DNA from: Larkinella arboricola
GTDB taxonomy: Bacteria; Bacteroidota; Bacteroidia; Cytophagales; Spirosomataceae
Direction of reading: 5' to 3'
DNA: 64,000 bases
Assembly (NCBI RefSeq): GCF_003259745.1
Contig: NZ_QLMC01000002.1
Coordinates: forward strand, 124,001-188,000
Part shown: positions 35,300 through 44,126 of the stretch, piece by piece
Numbering within the stretch: position 1 is the first letter of the stretch
Layout: every line of letters begins with the position of its first letter
The notes under the pieces: generated by a model
Databases searched by the model: none
Seen by the model: the letters and a program-made list of their open reading frames with translations, nothing else
Told to the model about the DNA's origin: nothing
Program-made: the position numbers and the translations under genes

Positions 35300-36433
35300 A
35301 TGATTGACTATAGCCATATTCCCTCGCCCTGTTTTGTCCTGGAAGAAGCCAGGCTCCGCGCCAATCTGGAACTCATCAATTCCGTTCAGCAGCGGGCGGG
35401 TATTCAAATTATTCTGGCCCTCAAGGGCTTTTCGATGTATAGCGCCTTTCCGCTGGTCAAGCAGTATTTACCCGGAGCTACCGCCAGTTCCCTAAACGAG
35501 ATCAAGCTAGTGAACGAGTACATGGGCGTAAAGGCGCATACGTACATCCCGGCCATCCGCGACGATGAGTTCGACGAAATTCTGGAACGCAGCAGCCACC
35601 TTACTTTTAACTCGCTGAGCCAGTGGGAGCGGTATAAGGACCGCGCAATGAATTCGGGCGTTTCCTGCGGAATCCGCGTGAATCCGCAGTATTCGGAAGT
35701 AGGTACGGATATGTACAATCCCTGCGTACCGGGTTCCCGGCTGGGCATTACCCGGGATTTGATCGGGGATACGCTGCCCGACGGCATTGAAGGAATTCAT
35801 TTTCATACGCTCTGCGAAAACGATTCGTTCACGCTCGAACGGACGCTCGAAGCTCTGGAAAGCCGCTTTGCCGATTTACTGCATCAGGCTAAATGGGTGA
35901 ATATGGGCGGAGGGCACCTCATGACGCGAGAAGGCTACAACACCGACCACCTGGTTCAGTTGCTGACGGCTTTCCGGCAGAAGTACGATGTACAGGTGAT
36001 TCTGGAACCCGGTTCGGCCATCGCCTGGCAAACGGGCGTCCTGGTTTCGACCGTGCTGGACCTTGTGAACAGCCAGGGAATTGAGGTGGCTATTCTGGAT
36101 ACGTCTTTTGCCGCACACATGCCCGATACGCTCGAAATGCCGTACAAACCCCGTATTCTGAATTCGTACCACGAACCCGTGGCCGGAAAGCCTACCTACC
36201 GGCTCGGCGGCATGACCTGTCTGGCCGGCGACTTCATGGGCGACTACAGCTTCGATGAGCCGCTGAACGTTGGCGACCGGGTGATTTTTGACGACATGAT
36301 TCACTATACGATGGTGAAAACCACCACCTTTAACGGGGTTAATCTGCCCGCCATCGGTATCTGGCAGGAAGACAAAACCTTCCGGCTGGTGAAAACCTAC
36401 GGCTACGAAAGCTTCAAAGACCGGTTGAGTTAA
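35300..36433 (+). CDS. nspC: Carboxynorspermidine decarboxylase
   Basis: 377 residues, PLP-dependent alanine-racemase-fold decarboxylase that removes CO2 from carboxynorspermidine or carboxyspermidine to give (nor)spermidine. PLP-lysine block IILALKGFSMYSAFPLVKQY, IRVNPQYSEVGTDMYNPCVP, GSRLGITRD, GIHFHTLCENDSFTLERTLE, WVNMGGGHLMTREGYNTDHL, EPGSAIAWQTG and GGMTCLAGDFMGDYSFD with the second active-site Cys match NspC, not DapF or LysA. ATG 35300 is used; GTG at 35237 would add 21 residues overlapping the promoter box. Confidence 0.95.
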   Translation: MIDYSHIPSPCFVLEEARLRANLELINSVQQRAGIQIILALKGFSMYSAFPLVKQYLPGATASSLNEIKLVNEYMGVKAHTYIPAIRDDEFDEILERSSHLTFNSLSQWERYKDRAMNSGVSCGIRVNPQYSEVGTDMYNPCVPGSRLGITRDLIGDTLPDGIEGIHFHTLCENDSFTLERTLEALESRFADLLHQAKWVNMGGGHLMTREGYNTDHLVQLLTAFRQKYDVQVILEPGSAIAWQTGVLVSTVLDLVNSQGIEVAILDTSFAAHMPDTLEMPYKPRILNSYHEPVAGKPTYRLGGMTCLAGDFMGDYSFDEPLNVGDRVIFDDMIHYTMVKTTTFNGVNLPAIGIWQEDKTFRLVKTYGYESFKDRLS

Positions 36434-36504
36434 GGTAACGCTGGGATTTTCGGCGTCTTTGGAATTGCTATAGCGGTTAAGACCAGGAAGCCCTCCCGTT
36501 GATC

Positions 36505-37033
36505 TCACTGTTTTACCATTGTCTTGATCATTACGACGGTATCCTCATACTCGGTCGAACAATGCCCTGAATGAAACGCTGATTCGACAAAGCTGGCTTT
36601 TTGATAGGATTTGATTGCCCAGGGATTTCGTCGGGATGGCGCAATCATAAATTTTGTGCAGCCAAACTCGTTATGTACATAGTTACAGAGTGTAAGCAGG
36701 GCGTTGGTTCCGTAGCCTTTATTGGTGTACTGGCTACCCGCCAGCCAGATGTCCAGTTCGGTCGATAGGTCGCTGGTATTGATTGCGTTGTAGTTGATTT
36801 GTCCGATAGGCTGGTTATTCACTTCGATGACGAAGCAGCGGCCCAGTAGCGGCTGGGAACCGTCAAAATAATGCTCGACATAGTCGCTCACAAGTTCATT
36901 CCAAGTTGGCCGGATTCTCCGGAAAAGTGGGCGGACCCAGCATGAGGGCGGTTAGATCCGAGTGGGCCAGCCACTCATAAATCGATTGGCGATCTGATAA
37001 GGTCGCGGGGCGCAGGCAGACGCGTGTTCCCAT
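36505..37033 (-). pseudogene. GNAT acetyltransferase gene with a frameshift
   Basis: Two frames must be joined. From the ATG at 37033 the first frame encodes 45 residues (MGTRVCLRPATLSDRQSIYE, then SDLTALMLGPPTFPENPA) and stops at 36896-36898. In another frame the protein goes on as TWNELVSDYVEHYFDG and runs to the stop at 36505 with the GNAT core: FVIEVNNQPIGQINYN, ELDIWLAGSQYTNKGYGTNA (acetyl-CoA loop), RRNPWAIKSYQKASFVES. A one-base indel in about 36903-36920 would make one ORF of roughly 175 residues, normal for the family. The 3' part (36505-36891, GTG start, 128 residues) could also be translated alone, but would lack the first strand. A sequencing error is possible. Confidence 0.7.
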
Positions 37034-37426
37034 AATCGGTTGCTCCGTAGGATTAGCTAAATTACCAACGTTTGAAATTTAAATAGCGAGATGCGCAAAT
37101 AGGTTTAAATTTTATCGATATAATACAAGTGTTTGATAGTTGTTTTTCTTTATATTTGCCTTGTATTAGTGTCGTATTCCGGGCAGCCTTCTCAAAGAGA
37201 TTTCCATAAGTGTCCAGCTCACGAGCCGTAGGCTGCGGCATTAACCTGCACAATGGTCCAATGAGAGAATAGCATGACAGCATCATGCTTATGGTACAGA
37301 ACGATCTGCGGACGCTGGGTAAGTCCCGACAGGTCGGTTTGCAAGACAAACTCGTTAGTAGGCCAGCCTTTGGGATCCCAGCACGGTGAATAAAGAGAAT
37401 AGGCCTTTTTGTATACTTTTGGAACT
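37034..37426. other. Gene-poor spacer before the GlxA-type regulator
   Basis: About 390 bp. On the minus strand, 37219-37408 reads as a protein-like frame (YSLYSPCWDPKGWPTNEFVL, then LTQRPQIVLYHKHDAVMLFS) with no recognisable start outside the regulator gene; it may be the tail of a decayed gene. A perfect AGCATGA/TCATGCT hairpin lies at 37271-37289. The stretch 37050-37180 is AT-rich and has no other signal. Confidence 0.35.
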
Positions 37427-38407
37427 ATGAAACATATATCGATTTTAGTCCCTAACGGGGCTATTTTAGGTAGTCTGGAAGGAACCCGCCAGCTGTTTAC
37501 GCAGGTCAATCAGTTCGCTGTCGCGAAAGGCGCTCCTCCCATGTTTCAGGTTCAGTTGGTGGGGCTTTCCAAAGAGACCCCGCTGAGTGGCGGTTTATTT
37601 ACGGCCCATACCGATGTTCTGATCGATGAAGTAAAAAAAACCGATTTAATTATCATTCCTGCCCTCGATGGTGATCTGCGGCTGGCCGTTGAAAAAAATC
37701 AGGATTTCATACCCTGGATTACCCATCATTACAAAAGCGGAGCGGAGGTGGCCAGTTTATGTCTGGGCGCTTTTCTGCTGGCTTCGACCGGTTTGCTGAA
37801 GGGACGGAGTTGCGCTACGCACTGGATGGCCGCCAACGACTTCCGGAAGTGGTTCCCGGATGTAAACTTGGTGACGGAGAAAATCATTACCGACGAATTC
37901 GGTATTTATTCCAGCGGAGGGGCCTTCTCGTACCTCAACCTGATCTTGTACCTGATCGAAAAATACGCCGGTCGCGATCTCGCCGTGCTGTTGGCCAAGG
38001 TGTTTGCCATTGAGCTTGACCGGGACACGCAGTCGCCGTTTACGATTTTCCGGGGGCAGAAGGAACACGAGGATGAGCCGGTCAGAAAGGCGCAGGAGTT
38101 TATCGAAAACAACTTTCAGGACAAGATAACCATTGATCAACTGGCCGAGATGCACGCCCTGGGCCGGCGGAATCTGGAGCGCCGGTTTAAGAAAGCCACC
38201 TCCAATACCGTAGCCGAATACATTCAGCGCGTGAAAATCGAAGCGGCCAAGAAGAATCTGGAAATCAGCCGGAAGAACATTAACGAAATCATGTACGACG
38301 TCGGGTATTCAGACACAAAAGCGTTCCGGACGATCTTTAAAAAAATCACGGGACTGTCGCCGATCGAATACCGGAACAAATACAATAAGATGGCGGCTGT
38401 TGCCTAA
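37427..38407 (+). CDS. GlxA-family transcriptional regulator (DJ-1/PfpI + AraC HTH)
   Basis: 326 residues. N-terminal DJ-1/PfpI-like domain about 1-180 with the nucleophile-elbow region ASLCLGAFLLASTGLLKGRS (Cys retained) and ATHWMAANDF. Two AraC-type helix-turn-helix motifs about 225-320: DKITIDQLAEMHALGRRNLE and NINEIMYDVGYSDTKAFRTI, then KKITGLSPIEYR. Such regulators sense small molecules and act on neighbouring genes; here no enzyme is adjacent upstream. The start is ATG 37427 (MKHISILVPNGAI). TACTTTTG at 37414-37421 lies only five bases before it, see findings. Confidence 0.9.
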   Translation: MKHISILVPNGAILGSLEGTRQLFTQVNQFAVAKGAPPMFQVQLVGLSKETPLSGGLFTAHTDVLIDEVKKTDLIIIPALDGDLRLAVEKNQDFIPWITHHYKSGAEVASLCLGAFLLASTGLLKGRSCATHWMAANDFRKWFPDVNLVTEKIITDEFGIYSSGGAFSYLNLILYLIEKYAGRDLAVLLAKVFAIELDRDTQSPFTIFRGQKEHEDEPVRKAQEFIENNFQDKITIDQLAEMHALGRRNLERRFKKATSNTVAEYIQRVKIEAAKKNLEISRKNINEIMYDVGYSDTKAFRTIFKKITGLSPIEYRNKYNKMAAVA

Positions 38408-38533
38408 CCCGCCGTTCCGCTGACCGTCAGCCGGTTACTGGTATTTCTTAACTTTTTATCGGACCAGGTCCGCCTTTTCTCCGGAAATTTCCGTACCTTT
38501 ATATCCCGTAACAATCCCAATTCGTTTTCAGAC

Positions 38534-40198
38534 ATGGCTTCATCCGGTCAGAAAACCGCTAAGTACATTTTCGTTACGGGCGGTGTAACTTCATCATTAG
38601 GCAAGGGCATTATTGCTTCTTCGCTGGCAAAATTACTTCAGTCTCGCGGCCTGTCGGTCACGATTCAAAAATTCGATCCATATATAAATATTGATCCCGG
38701 TACGCTCAATCCCTACGAACACGGCGAATGCTACGTCACCGACGACGGCGCAGAAACCGACCTCGATCTGGGGCACTACGAACGTTTTCTGAATATTCGC
38801 ACCTCACAGGCCAACAACGTTACCACGGGCCGGATTTACAACAACGTCATCACCCGCGAACGCAAGGGCGATTTCCTCGGGCGGACGGTACAGGTCGTAC
38901 CCCACATTACCGACGAAATCAAACGCAACATCCGCCTGCTGGGCGAAACCGGTGAATACGACATCGTGATTACCGAAATTGGTGGTTGTGTGGGTGACAT
39001 CGAATCGCTTCCGTTTGTGGAGGCTGTCCGGCAGTTGAAATTTGAGCTGGGCGAGCACGACACGCTGGTGGTTCACCTGACCCTGGTGCCGTATCTGGCG
39101 TCGGCGGGTGAGCTGAAAACCAAACCGACGCAGCACTCGGTTCGGATGCTGCTCGAAAACGGGGTTCAGCCCGACATCATCGTCTGCCGCACCGAACATC
39201 CGCTGCCCAACGACATCCGCCGGAAAATTGCCCTCTTCTGCAACGTGCAGGTTAATTCGGTTATCGAAGCCATCGACGCCGAAACCATCTATGACGTTCC
39301 GCTGCTGATGAAGAAAGAGAAACTTGATCAGCGGGTGTTGTATATGCTCGACCTTTACAACGATCAGGACGCCGACCTCGATAGCTGGAAGGAGTTTCTG
39401 GGGCATCTGAAAAATCCGACGGATAGCGTTACGATTGGTTTGATCGGGAAATACGTCGAACTGCGTGATGCCTACAAATCCATTGCCGAAGCGTTTATTC
39501 ACGCCGGTGCCGAGAACGAGTGCAAGGTCAACATCGAGTGGATTCAATCGGAAACGCTGGGCGATTTTGACCAGGTGGCCGAGCGTCTGCGCGATCTCGA
39601 CGGTATTCTGGTAGCACCCGGTTTTGGCGAACGCGGTATTGAGGGAAAAATTAATGCCATCCGGTGTGCCCGCGAAAACGGCGTGCCTTTCCTCGGTATT
39701 TGCCTCGGTATGCAGTGTGCCTGCATCGAGTTTGCGCGGAACGTGCTGGGCTGGACCGAATCGCACTCGGCTGAAATGAACCCAAATGCGTCACACCGGG
39801 TTATCGACATGATGGAAAGCCAGAAAAAGGTGACCAACAAAGGGGGCACGATGCGGCTGGGCGCGTATCCCTGCAAAATCAAGAAAGATTCGCTGGCGTA
39901 TAAGATCTACGGAAAGACGCAAATCAGTGAGCGTCACCGTCATCGGTACGAATTTAATAACGAGTATATCGGTCAGTTTGAGAAAGCCGGGATGGCCGCG
40001 ACGGGAATCAATCCGGAAACCGGTCTGGTTGAAATTGTGGAGCTGAAAAACCATCCCTGGTTCGTGGGCGTGCAGTTTCACCCCGAACTCCGGAGTACGG
40101 TGATGGACCCGCATCCGTTGTTTGTGCAGTTCGTGCGGGCGTCGCTGGGGCACTCTCAGGAAAAACGCATGGTTGACACAACGGCAAATGTTGGTTAA
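38534..40198 (+). CDS. pyrG: CTP synthase
   Basis: 554 residues. Makes CTP from UTP, ATP and glutamine. N-terminal synthetase domain about 1-270 (KYIFVTGGVTSSLGKGIIAS, QKFDPYINIDPGTLNPYEHG, GGCVGDIESLPFVEAVRQ) and C-terminal glutamine amidotransferase domain about 295-545 with the nucleophile Cys in FLGICLGMQCACIEFARN and the His-Glu pair in GVQFHPELRS. The ATG at 38534 agrees with the family. A 125-bp spacer follows the previous gene; the box TAnnTTT is imperfect there. Confidence 0.97.
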   Translation: MASSGQKTAKYIFVTGGVTSSLGKGIIASSLAKLLQSRGLSVTIQKFDPYINIDPGTLNPYEHGECYVTDDGAETDLDLGHYERFLNIRTSQANNVTTGRIYNNVITRERKGDFLGRTVQVVPHITDEIKRNIRLLGETGEYDIVITEIGGCVGDIESLPFVEAVRQLKFELGEHDTLVVHLTLVPYLASAGELKTKPTQHSVRMLLENGVQPDIIVCRTEHPLPNDIRRKIALFCNVQVNSVIEAIDAETIYDVPLLMKKEKLDQRVLYMLDLYNDQDADLDSWKEFLGHLKNPTDSVTIGLIGKYVELRDAYKSIAEAFIHAGAENECKVNIEWIQSETLGDFDQVAERLRDLDGILVAPGFGERGIEGKINAIRCARENGVPFLGICLGMQCACIEFARNVLGWTESHSAEMNPNASHRVIDMMESQKKVTNKGGTMRLGAYPCKIKKDSLAYKIYGKTQISERHRHRYEFNNEYIGQFEKAGMAATGINPETGLVEIVELKNHPWFVGVQFHPELRSTVMDPHPLFVQFVRASLGHSQEKRMVDTTANVG

Positions 40199-40213
40199 GC
40201 ATAGGCTTATCCG

Positions 40214-40221
40214 TACTTTTG
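40214..40221 (+). promoter_or_regulatory. Candidate -7 box between pyrG and yidC
   Basis: TACTTTTG, full match to TAnnTTTG, 16 bp after the pyrG stop and upstream of the inverted repeat that precedes yidC; the yidC leader would be about 95 nt and would contain the hairpin. Confidence 0.45.
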
Positions 40222-40238
40222 CGGACTAAAATTGGTTT

Positions 40239-40305
40239 AAAGTTTGAGGTTTAACCCGTGCTGCCGTCCCTCTGCGTCTGCTGTGCGGATTAAACCTTGA
40301 GCTTT
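40239..40305. repeat. Inverted repeat between pyrG and yidC (AAGGTTTAA family)
   Basis: AAAG..AGGTTTAA (40239-40254) pairs with TTAAACCT..CTTT (40290-40305), 16 positions with two wobbles. Core word and arms resemble 14801-14865. It could be the end of pyrG or a leader hairpin of yidC. Confidence 0.6.
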
Positions 40306-40323
40306 AGGCATTAATCGAAAAAA

Positions 40324-42180
40324 ATGGATCGTAATCAAATTATTGGTATTGTATTGATTCTGGGGATGTTGCTGGGCTACCAACTGCTGATGCCGAAGCC
40401 CGCTCCGGAACTCAAACCCGAACAGGAAAAAACCACTTCTGCTCCTTCCCAACAAACTGCCCAGAAAGCCACTAGTGGCCCCGCCGAACAACCCCTGGAT
40501 TCGGTTGCTTCCCGTCGCCTGTACGGTGATTTTGCCGCGGCTGCCAGCGGTCAAAGCCGCGATATTGTTGTTGAAAACCCCGACATTCGGGTAACGTTCA
40601 GTACGCAGGGCGGACGCGTGAAGGAGGTTCTGCTGAAAAATTATAAGACCTACGACCAGAAACCGCTGGTCCTGATCAACGAACAGAGCAGCCAGATGGC
40701 GCTGGAATTGCCCACCAACCGCGGCAAGGTCAACGTCGAAAAGCTGTATTTTGAAACAACAACGCCAGCCCAGTCCACGGTTCAGGGAAATGCCCAAACC
40801 ATCACGTTCAGACTGGCACTGTCGCCCACCCAGACCGTCGAACAGACGTATACCATTCCGGCCAAAGGCTACGTGGTGGACTATGATCTGAAGCTGAACG
40901 GGCTGGATAATATCGTGAATAACAATGATATCCGGTTCCTGTGGCAGGATAAGATGCGGCAGTTCGAGAATGACATGACCGAAAACCGCAAATCGGCTAC
41001 CATTAACTACCTGTCGGCCGACGAGAATTTTGATGGTCTATCGGAAGGAACCAGCGATCAGGAGGCCACACTGGAGGAACCCGTTAAGTGGTTTACCATC
41101 AAGCACAAGTATTTTCTGGCCGGATTTATTTCCGAAGGCAGCCCATTCAAAAATGCCGTTTTCAAAACGCAGGTAAATCCCAACGACCCCATTACGGTCA
41201 AAACCGCCATTGCCGATGTGATGATTCCGATGGCCGATGTAAAAAGCGGCAAAGGGAATTTTCGGTTTTTCTTCGGGCCGAACGACTACCAGTTGCTCGA
41301 CGAAGTGGCACCCGAATTTGACCGCAACGTTTACCTGGGGTACGCTATACTGAAGCCGGTTAATAAGTACTTTTTTGTGCCGGTGTTCAACTTCCTGGAG
41401 CAGTTTATCTCGAACTACGGTGTGCTGATCATTGTGCTGGTGGTTTTTGTAAAACTGCTGCTGACACCGTTGACCTACCGTTCGTATGTCAGCATGGCGA
41501 AAATGCGCGTGCTGGCTCCGGAAGTAAATGAGATTCGCGAGAAAGTGGGCGACGACATGGCCAAGCAACAGCAGGAAACCATGAAGCTGTACCAGCAGGT
41601 GGGTGTTAGTCCGCTGAGCGGTTGTATTCCGGTGCTGGCAACAATGCCCATCCTGATGTCGCTGTTCTTCCTGTTTCCGAACCTGATTGAGCTTCGGCAG
41701 AAGACGTTCCTGTGGTCGAATGACTTGTCGACCTACGATTCGTTTATCAAATTCCCGTTCACGATTCCGTTCTTAGGCTCTCACCTGAGTTTGTTTACCA
41801 TCTTCATGACGGCTTCGAGTTTGGCGTACGCGTATTATAACAACCAGATGACGCCCGCCCAGCCCAACAGTCCGGTGAATATGAAGGCCATGAGCTACGT
41901 ATTTCCGCTGATGTTCATGTTTGTGCTGAACTCTTTCCCGGCTGGTTTGACCTTCTACTATTTCGTGTCCAACGTCGTTACGATCGCGCAGCAATTGCTG
42001 ATCCGGAAGTTTGTCGACGAAGATAAAATCAAGGCTGTTCTGGAAGAAAACCGGAAGAAGTTTGCCAAGGGCGATGTGAAGAAGTCGAAATTCCAGGAGA
42101 TGCTGCAACGTTCGCTTCAACAGGCCGAAGATGCTAAGAAACAAGCTGAAGAAGCCAAGAAACGGGCCAAAAAGCAGTAA
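40324..42180 (+). CDS. yidC: Membrane protein insertase YidC
   Basis: 618 residues. Helps SecYEG or acts alone to insert inner-membrane proteins. TM1 about 4-20 (IIGIVLILGMLLGYQLLM), large periplasmic P1 domain about 60-360 (FSTQGGRVKEVLLKNYKTYD and beta-supersandwich), and the conserved Oxa1 core about 365-600 with VLIIVLVVFVKLLLTPLTYR, the hydrophilic-groove region and VGVSPLSGCIPVLATMPILM, ending in a lysine-rich tail (EEAKKRAKKQ) typical for ribosome binding. ATG 40324 starts directly with MDRNQIIG. A terminator follows the stop. Confidence 0.97.
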   Translation: MDRNQIIGIVLILGMLLGYQLLMPKPAPELKPEQEKTTSAPSQQTAQKATSGPAEQPLDSVASRRLYGDFAAAASGQSRDIVVENPDIRVTFSTQGGRVKEVLLKNYKTYDQKPLVLINEQSSQMALELPTNRGKVNVEKLYFETTTPAQSTVQGNAQTITFRLALSPTQTVEQTYTIPAKGYVVDYDLKLNGLDNIVNNNDIRFLWQDKMRQFENDMTENRKSATINYLSADENFDGLSEGTSDQEATLEEPVKWFTIKHKYFLAGFISEGSPFKNAVFKTQVNPNDPITVKTAIADVMIPMADVKSGKGNFRFFFGPNDYQLLDEVAPEFDRNVYLGYAILKPVNKYFFVPVFNFLEQFISNYGVLIIVLVVFVKLLLTPLTYRSYVSMAKMRVLAPEVNEIREKVGDDMAKQQQETMKLYQQVGVSPLSGCIPVLATMPILMSLFFLFPNLIELRQKTFLWSNDLSTYDSFIKFPFTIPFLGSHLSLFTIFMTASSLAYAYYNNQMTPAQPNSPVNMKAMSYVFPLMFMFVLNSFPAGLTFYYFVSNVVTIAQQLLIRKFVDEDKIKAVLEENRKKFAKGDVKKSKFQEMLQRSLQQAEDAKKQAEEAKKRAKKQ

Positions 42181-42210
42181 GTTAACCGAAATTTGGTATC
42201 ATTAATAACC

Positions 42211-42240
42211 AAAACCAACGCGTCTGCGTTGGTTTTGTTA
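42211..42240 (+). terminator. Intrinsic terminator after yidC
   Basis: AAAACCAACGC (42211-42221) pairs with GCGTTGGTTTT (42226-42236) around GTCT. 11-bp stem; tail TTTTGTTA. Confidence 0.85.
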
Positions 42241-42246
42241 GTTTTG
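42239..42246 (+). promoter_or_regulatory. Candidate -7 box for the TPR/periplasmic-binding gene
   Basis: TAGTTTTG, full match to TAnnTTTG, 22 bp before the ATG at 42269 and partly overlapping the yidC terminator tail. No TTTG at the expected -33 position was found. Confidence 0.45.
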
Positions 42247-42268
42247 TACAGCTTCCGTATCCAAATCG

Positions 42269-43990
42269 ATGAAACCATTTTCTCGCTCTCAGACACGTTT
42301 ACGATCGTTCAGTTTAGGCCTTCTTTTGTGGATGGCTATGCACGCGGCACTGGCGCAAACCGATGCGAACGAGCGACGGTTCCGGTTGGCGGTGCGTTTC
42401 ATTGAGCAAAAAGAGTATGTGAAGGCCAAAGCGGAGTTAATACCGTTAACCCAACTGCGTTCTGGTGGTATTGTGCCGTTTGCCTATTATTACCACGCGC
42501 TGGCTGACTTTAGGCAAAAGCGGTTTTCGGAATCCCGGATGATGCTGAAGCAGTTGATGGATCGGTTTCCAGACTGGAAAATGATGGACGATGCTCACTA
42601 CCTGATGGGTGCCGCTTATTTTGAAGGGGGGCAATATGAGGAAGGAACGGAAAGCCTCAGCCGCATTGGTGATTCGGCCCTGAAGACGGAAGCCGGTAAG
42701 CTCGAAACCCATCATTTCAGCCAGATCAACGACCTGAATCGTCTGAAGCAGATGCAGAAGGAGTTTCCGGACAATCGCAATCTGGCGCTGGCCCTGATCG
42801 GCCTGATTCAACGCACATCGACGGCCACGGCTGATCTGGAACTGTCGGACCGTCTATCCAACCGGTTTGGCGTACCGACCGTTACGCGGCCTGTTACGAC
42901 CGAACCGACGGCAAGCACAAGCACGGCTTCAAAGCCGGAAAAAAACCGTAACAAAGGCTATTACAACGTGGCGGTGCTGTTTCCGTTCCGCGTCAACGAG
43001 ATTGATCCCGGAGCCACAGGGCGTTCGAATCAGTACGCGCTGGATTTGTATAATGGCATGAAGCTGGCAAAAAGTAAACTACAGTCGGAGGGAATAACGG
43101 TTAATCTGTTTGCCTACGATGTAGATAATGACGCGTCCAAAATGACGGCTCTGGTAAACAATCCGGCTTTTGTACAGAATGATCTGCTGATTGGTCCGCT
43201 CTACGCCGAACCGAACCGTATCGCCACCGAGTTCGCTAATAAAAACAATATTTTGCTCGTCAACCCCATTTCGACGAGCAGTGAACTGGTGGCCAATCAG
43301 CCGCTGGCTTTCCTGGCTGCGCCTTCGCTAAACCAGCAGGCACTCAAAACGGCCAATTTTGCCCGAACGCTGTCGACGGTTAAGAAAACGGCCATTTATT
43401 TTGGAACAAGCCGAAAGGACTCCACACTGGCCGTTCTGTACCAAAATGAAATGAAGCGGCTGGGCTTTGCAGTGATGGATTTTCGGAAAATCGGGAACGA
43501 TCCGGAGGCCATTCGGATCACTGAAACCAGCAAGCCGGGCCATATTTTTCTGGTTAGCAGCGATGAAAATGCGGGACCGAAACTACTCCGGGTTCTGGCC
43601 CAGCGAAAAGTGAGTGCGCCGGTGATTGCTACGTCCTCGGCGTTCGATTTTGTGAAAGATCCGTTGTCAACGTTTATAAAAAACGATCTGTATCTGGTAT
43701 ATCCTGAGTTTGTCGATCCGCAGCGTCCGCAGACGACCGAGTTTGAGGAACAATACCTGGAGCAACGAAACCTGATTCCGTCGACCTACGCCTATCAGGG
43801 GTACGACATGCTGCTGTTTTTTGGCCGAGCGCTGGCCCGCACCCGGGGGGAATTGACCAACCGGTCTCAACTCCGGGCCGAGCCGGAAGATGGTTATCTG
43901 CTGTCGGGCTACGACTATACGGTCAGCAATGAAAACCAGGTTGTGCCCATCATCAAATTCGACGGAACCCGGTTTGTACTGGCTAAATGA
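42269..43990 (+). CDS. Exported TPR plus type I periplasmic-binding fold protein
   Basis: 573 residues. Signal peptide about 1-29 (LGLLLWMAMHAALAQ). Residues about 33-200 form helical TPR-like repeats (AVRFIEQKEYVKAKAELIPL, YYHALADFRQKRFSESRMML, AHYLMGAAYFEGGQYEEG), a Ser/Thr-rich linker about 205-228, then a type I ligand-binding fold about 230-573 (YNVAVLFPFRVN, LDLYNGMKLAKSKLQSEGIT, LIGPLYAEPNRIA, TYAYQGYDMLLFFGRAL). The order recalls LpoA, the activator of peptidoglycan synthase PBP1A, but no LysM or lipobox is visible and ligand binding for amino acids is equally possible. Confidence 0.85.
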   Translation: MKPFSRSQTRLRSFSLGLLLWMAMHAALAQTDANERRFRLAVRFIEQKEYVKAKAELIPLTQLRSGGIVPFAYYYHALADFRQKRFSESRMMLKQLMDRFPDWKMMDDAHYLMGAAYFEGGQYEEGTESLSRIGDSALKTEAGKLETHHFSQINDLNRLKQMQKEFPDNRNLALALIGLIQRTSTATADLELSDRLSNRFGVPTVTRPVTTEPTASTSTASKPEKNRNKGYYNVAVLFPFRVNEIDPGATGRSNQYALDLYNGMKLAKSKLQSEGITVNLFAYDVDNDASKMTALVNNPAFVQNDLLIGPLYAEPNRIATEFANKNNILLVNPISTSSELVANQPLAFLAAPSLNQQALKTANFARTLSTVKKTAIYFGTSRKDSTLAVLYQNEMKRLGFAVMDFRKIGNDPEAIRITETSKPGHIFLVSSDENAGPKLLRVLAQRKVSAPVIATSSAFDFVKDPLSTFIKNDLYLVYPEFVDPQRPQTTEFEEQYLEQRNLIPSTYAYQGYDMLLFFGRALARTRGELTNRSQLRAEPEDGYLLSGYDYTVSNENQVVPIIKFDGTRFVLAK

Positions 43991-44126
43991 GTGAACTGAA
44001 CCTAATTGTGAATGAGCGAATGACCCGGACCGCCGGAGTGGTGAATGAGTGAATAGCGTTGCTGATTAGTTACTTTCTGCGCAGCTATTCACTCATTCAC
44101 TCATTCATTCATTCACTCATTGAAAT
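43991..44126. repeat. Inverted repeat built from GAATGAGT words
   Basis: GTGAATGAGTGAATAGC (44041-44057) is exactly complementary to 44084-44100, and GAATGAGT/ATTCACTC words fill much of the interval. It lies between two plus-strand genes, so it is a candidate terminator of the upstream gene that reaches to the hemL start. Confidence 0.7.

Noticed and set aside
38804-39766. Minus-strand frame of 320 codons across pyrG
   Set aside because: Shadow of pyrG; composition is dominated by antisense of conserved CTP synthase blocks.
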